Below, piece by piece: positions 63,365 to 64,000 of a DNA stretch of 64,000 nucleotides. Within the stretch, counting starts at the first letter, position 1, and every line of letters begins with the position of its first letter. The translations under genes and the position numbers were made by a program. The notes under the pieces are model-generated. The model saw only the letters and a list, made by a program, of their open reading frames with translations, made no database searches and was not told the origin of the DNA. The DNA is from Achromobacter sp. UMC71 (GTDB taxonomy: Bacteria; Pseudomonadota; Gammaproteobacteria; Burkholderiales; Burkholderiaceae_B): the NCBI RefSeq assembly GCF_014170305.1, contig NZ_LZZT01000010.1, positions 248,001 to 312,000 on the forward strand. Direction: 5' to 3'.

Positions 63365-64000
63365 CGGCGGCGCAACTGGACAAGCGCCTGTGGACCGCGC
63401 GCGACGACAGCGCCGAGCGCGGCGACACGCGCCGCCTGGCGCACATCGTCGAGCCAGCGGCGGAGCAGGTTGCCGCCAAGGGCGAAGCCGTGATCCTGGG
63501 CTTTGCCTGCGATGCGGGCGTGGCCCGCAACCAGGGCCGCATCGGCGCGGCGGCCGGCCCGGCCGGCATCCGCAAGTTCATGGCCGGCTTGCCGGCGCAT
63601 GGCTTGACCCGCCTGCTGGACGCGGGCGACGTGGCCTGCGAAGGCGACCAGCTGGAAGACGCGCAGGAGCGCCTGGGCTTGGCGGTGGCCGATCTGCTGC
63701 AGCAGGGCGCCCGTCCGGTGGTGCTGGGCGGCGGCCATGAAATCGCCTGGGGCAGTTTCCAGGGCCTGGCGCGCTGGCTCGCGGGCCGCGAGGACGCCGG
63801 CCCCGTGCTGGTGCTGAACCTGGATGCGCACTTCGACCTGCGCACCGGCCGTCCGGGCAGCTCGGGCACGCCATTCGACCAGGTCGCGCACTACTGCGAG
63901 GCGCAAGGCCTGGCGTTTCAATACGCCTGCCTGGGCGTGTCGCGGCTGGCCAATACGCCGGCGCTGTACGCGCGGGCGGCCGAGGTCGGCGCCATCTGGG
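63361..64000 (+). CDS. hutG: Formimidoylglutamase, 3' end outside window
   Basis: HutG hydrolyses N-formimidoyl-L-glutamate to glutamate and formamide at the end of histidine degradation. About 213 residues are visible. The arginase-family metal motifs are [14 protein letters not shown] (about residues 118-131) and [10 protein letters not shown] (about 152-161). [22 protein letters not shown] is typical of HutG rather than arginase or agmatinase. The ATG overlaps the ABC ATPase stop. Other hut genes are not in the window and may follow. Confidence 0.88.
   Translation, partial: MTAAQLDKRLWTARDDSAERGDTRRLAHIVEPAAEQVAAKGEAVILGFACDAGVARNQGRIGAAAGPAGIRKFMAGLPAHGLTRLLDAGDVACEGDQLEDAQERLGLAVADLLQQGARPVVLGGGHEIAWGSFQGLARWLAGREDAGPVLVLNLDAHFDLRTGRPGSSGTPFDQVAHYCEAQGLAFQYACLGVSRLANTPALYARAAEVGAIW

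Overview
The window reads as one contiguous stretch of chromosome from a high-G+C betaproteobacterium. The family is most likely Alcaligenaceae (Bordetella/Achromobacter type). This rests on recall of family gene order (glnD-map / rpsB-tsf-pyrH-frr-uppS-cdsA-dxr-rseP-bamA-skp-lpxD-fabZ-lpxA-lpxB-rnhB-trmH, then ppsR/ppsA), on a Bug-type solute receptor and on CaiB-type catabolic genes. No database search was possible. Coding density is high and many junctions are 1-4 base ATGA/TGATG overlaps. No tRNA, rRNA, CRISPR array, IS transposase or prophage gene was seen.

Layout. 1-5.2 kb, minus strand: late flagellar genes flaG-fliD-fliS-fliT-fliK-fhlB-like-ycgR, with a good sigma-28 promoter ahead of flaG. 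5.2-10 kb: an IclR regulator converging on a cupin/Bug receptor/CoA-transferase/acyl-CoA dehydrogenase operon whose promoter carries a strong inverted repeat. 10.1-14.4 kb: folC, a SPOR-domain protein, cvpA and purF, ending in a strong terminator. 14.4-20.4 kb, minus strand: YgjP-like metallopeptidase, nucleotidyltransferase, dsbB, marC, glnD and map. 21.2-37.2 kb, plus strand: the translation, isoprenoid and envelope run from rpsB to a TrmH-type rRNA methyltransferase. 37.3-39.8 kb: an array of small lipoproteins, four of them DUF2846-like paralogues. 39.9-43.3 kb: divergent ppsR and ppsA.

43.5-48.1 kb holds an Ada-like repair protein, a class I amidotransferase, NfeD, an SPFH protein and a diguanylate cyclase. 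48.2-49.6 kb holds smpB divergent from ratA-rnfH. 49.7-53.5 kb is a probable valine/branched-chain degradation operon (acyl-CoA dehydrogenase, 3-hydroxyisobutyryl-CoA hydrolase, mmsB, thioesterase). 53.6-60 kb holds a VIT-family transporter, ygfZ, mltG-tmk-holB-tatD and an ankyrin protein. 60.2-64 kb holds a second IclR regulator, a polar amino-acid ABC importer and the start of a formimidoylglutamase gene (hutG).

Three non-coding features stand out. (1) Between tsf and its terminator lies a 268-base element (23008-23275). It is closed by a perfect 31-bp inverted repeat and filled by two further perfect inverted repeats of 16 and 20 bp that abut the outer arms with no gap, giving a multi-arm junction. 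(2) The ppsA leader (40812-40938) contains nested helices and an 8-base segment perfectly complementary to the ppsA Shine-Dalgarno region, so it looks like an on/off riboregulator. (3) The smpB leader is a 12-16-base tandem repeat that generates consecutive 4-5 codon mini-ORFs, the last one overlapping the smpB start codon. These are the best candidates for undescribed biology here.
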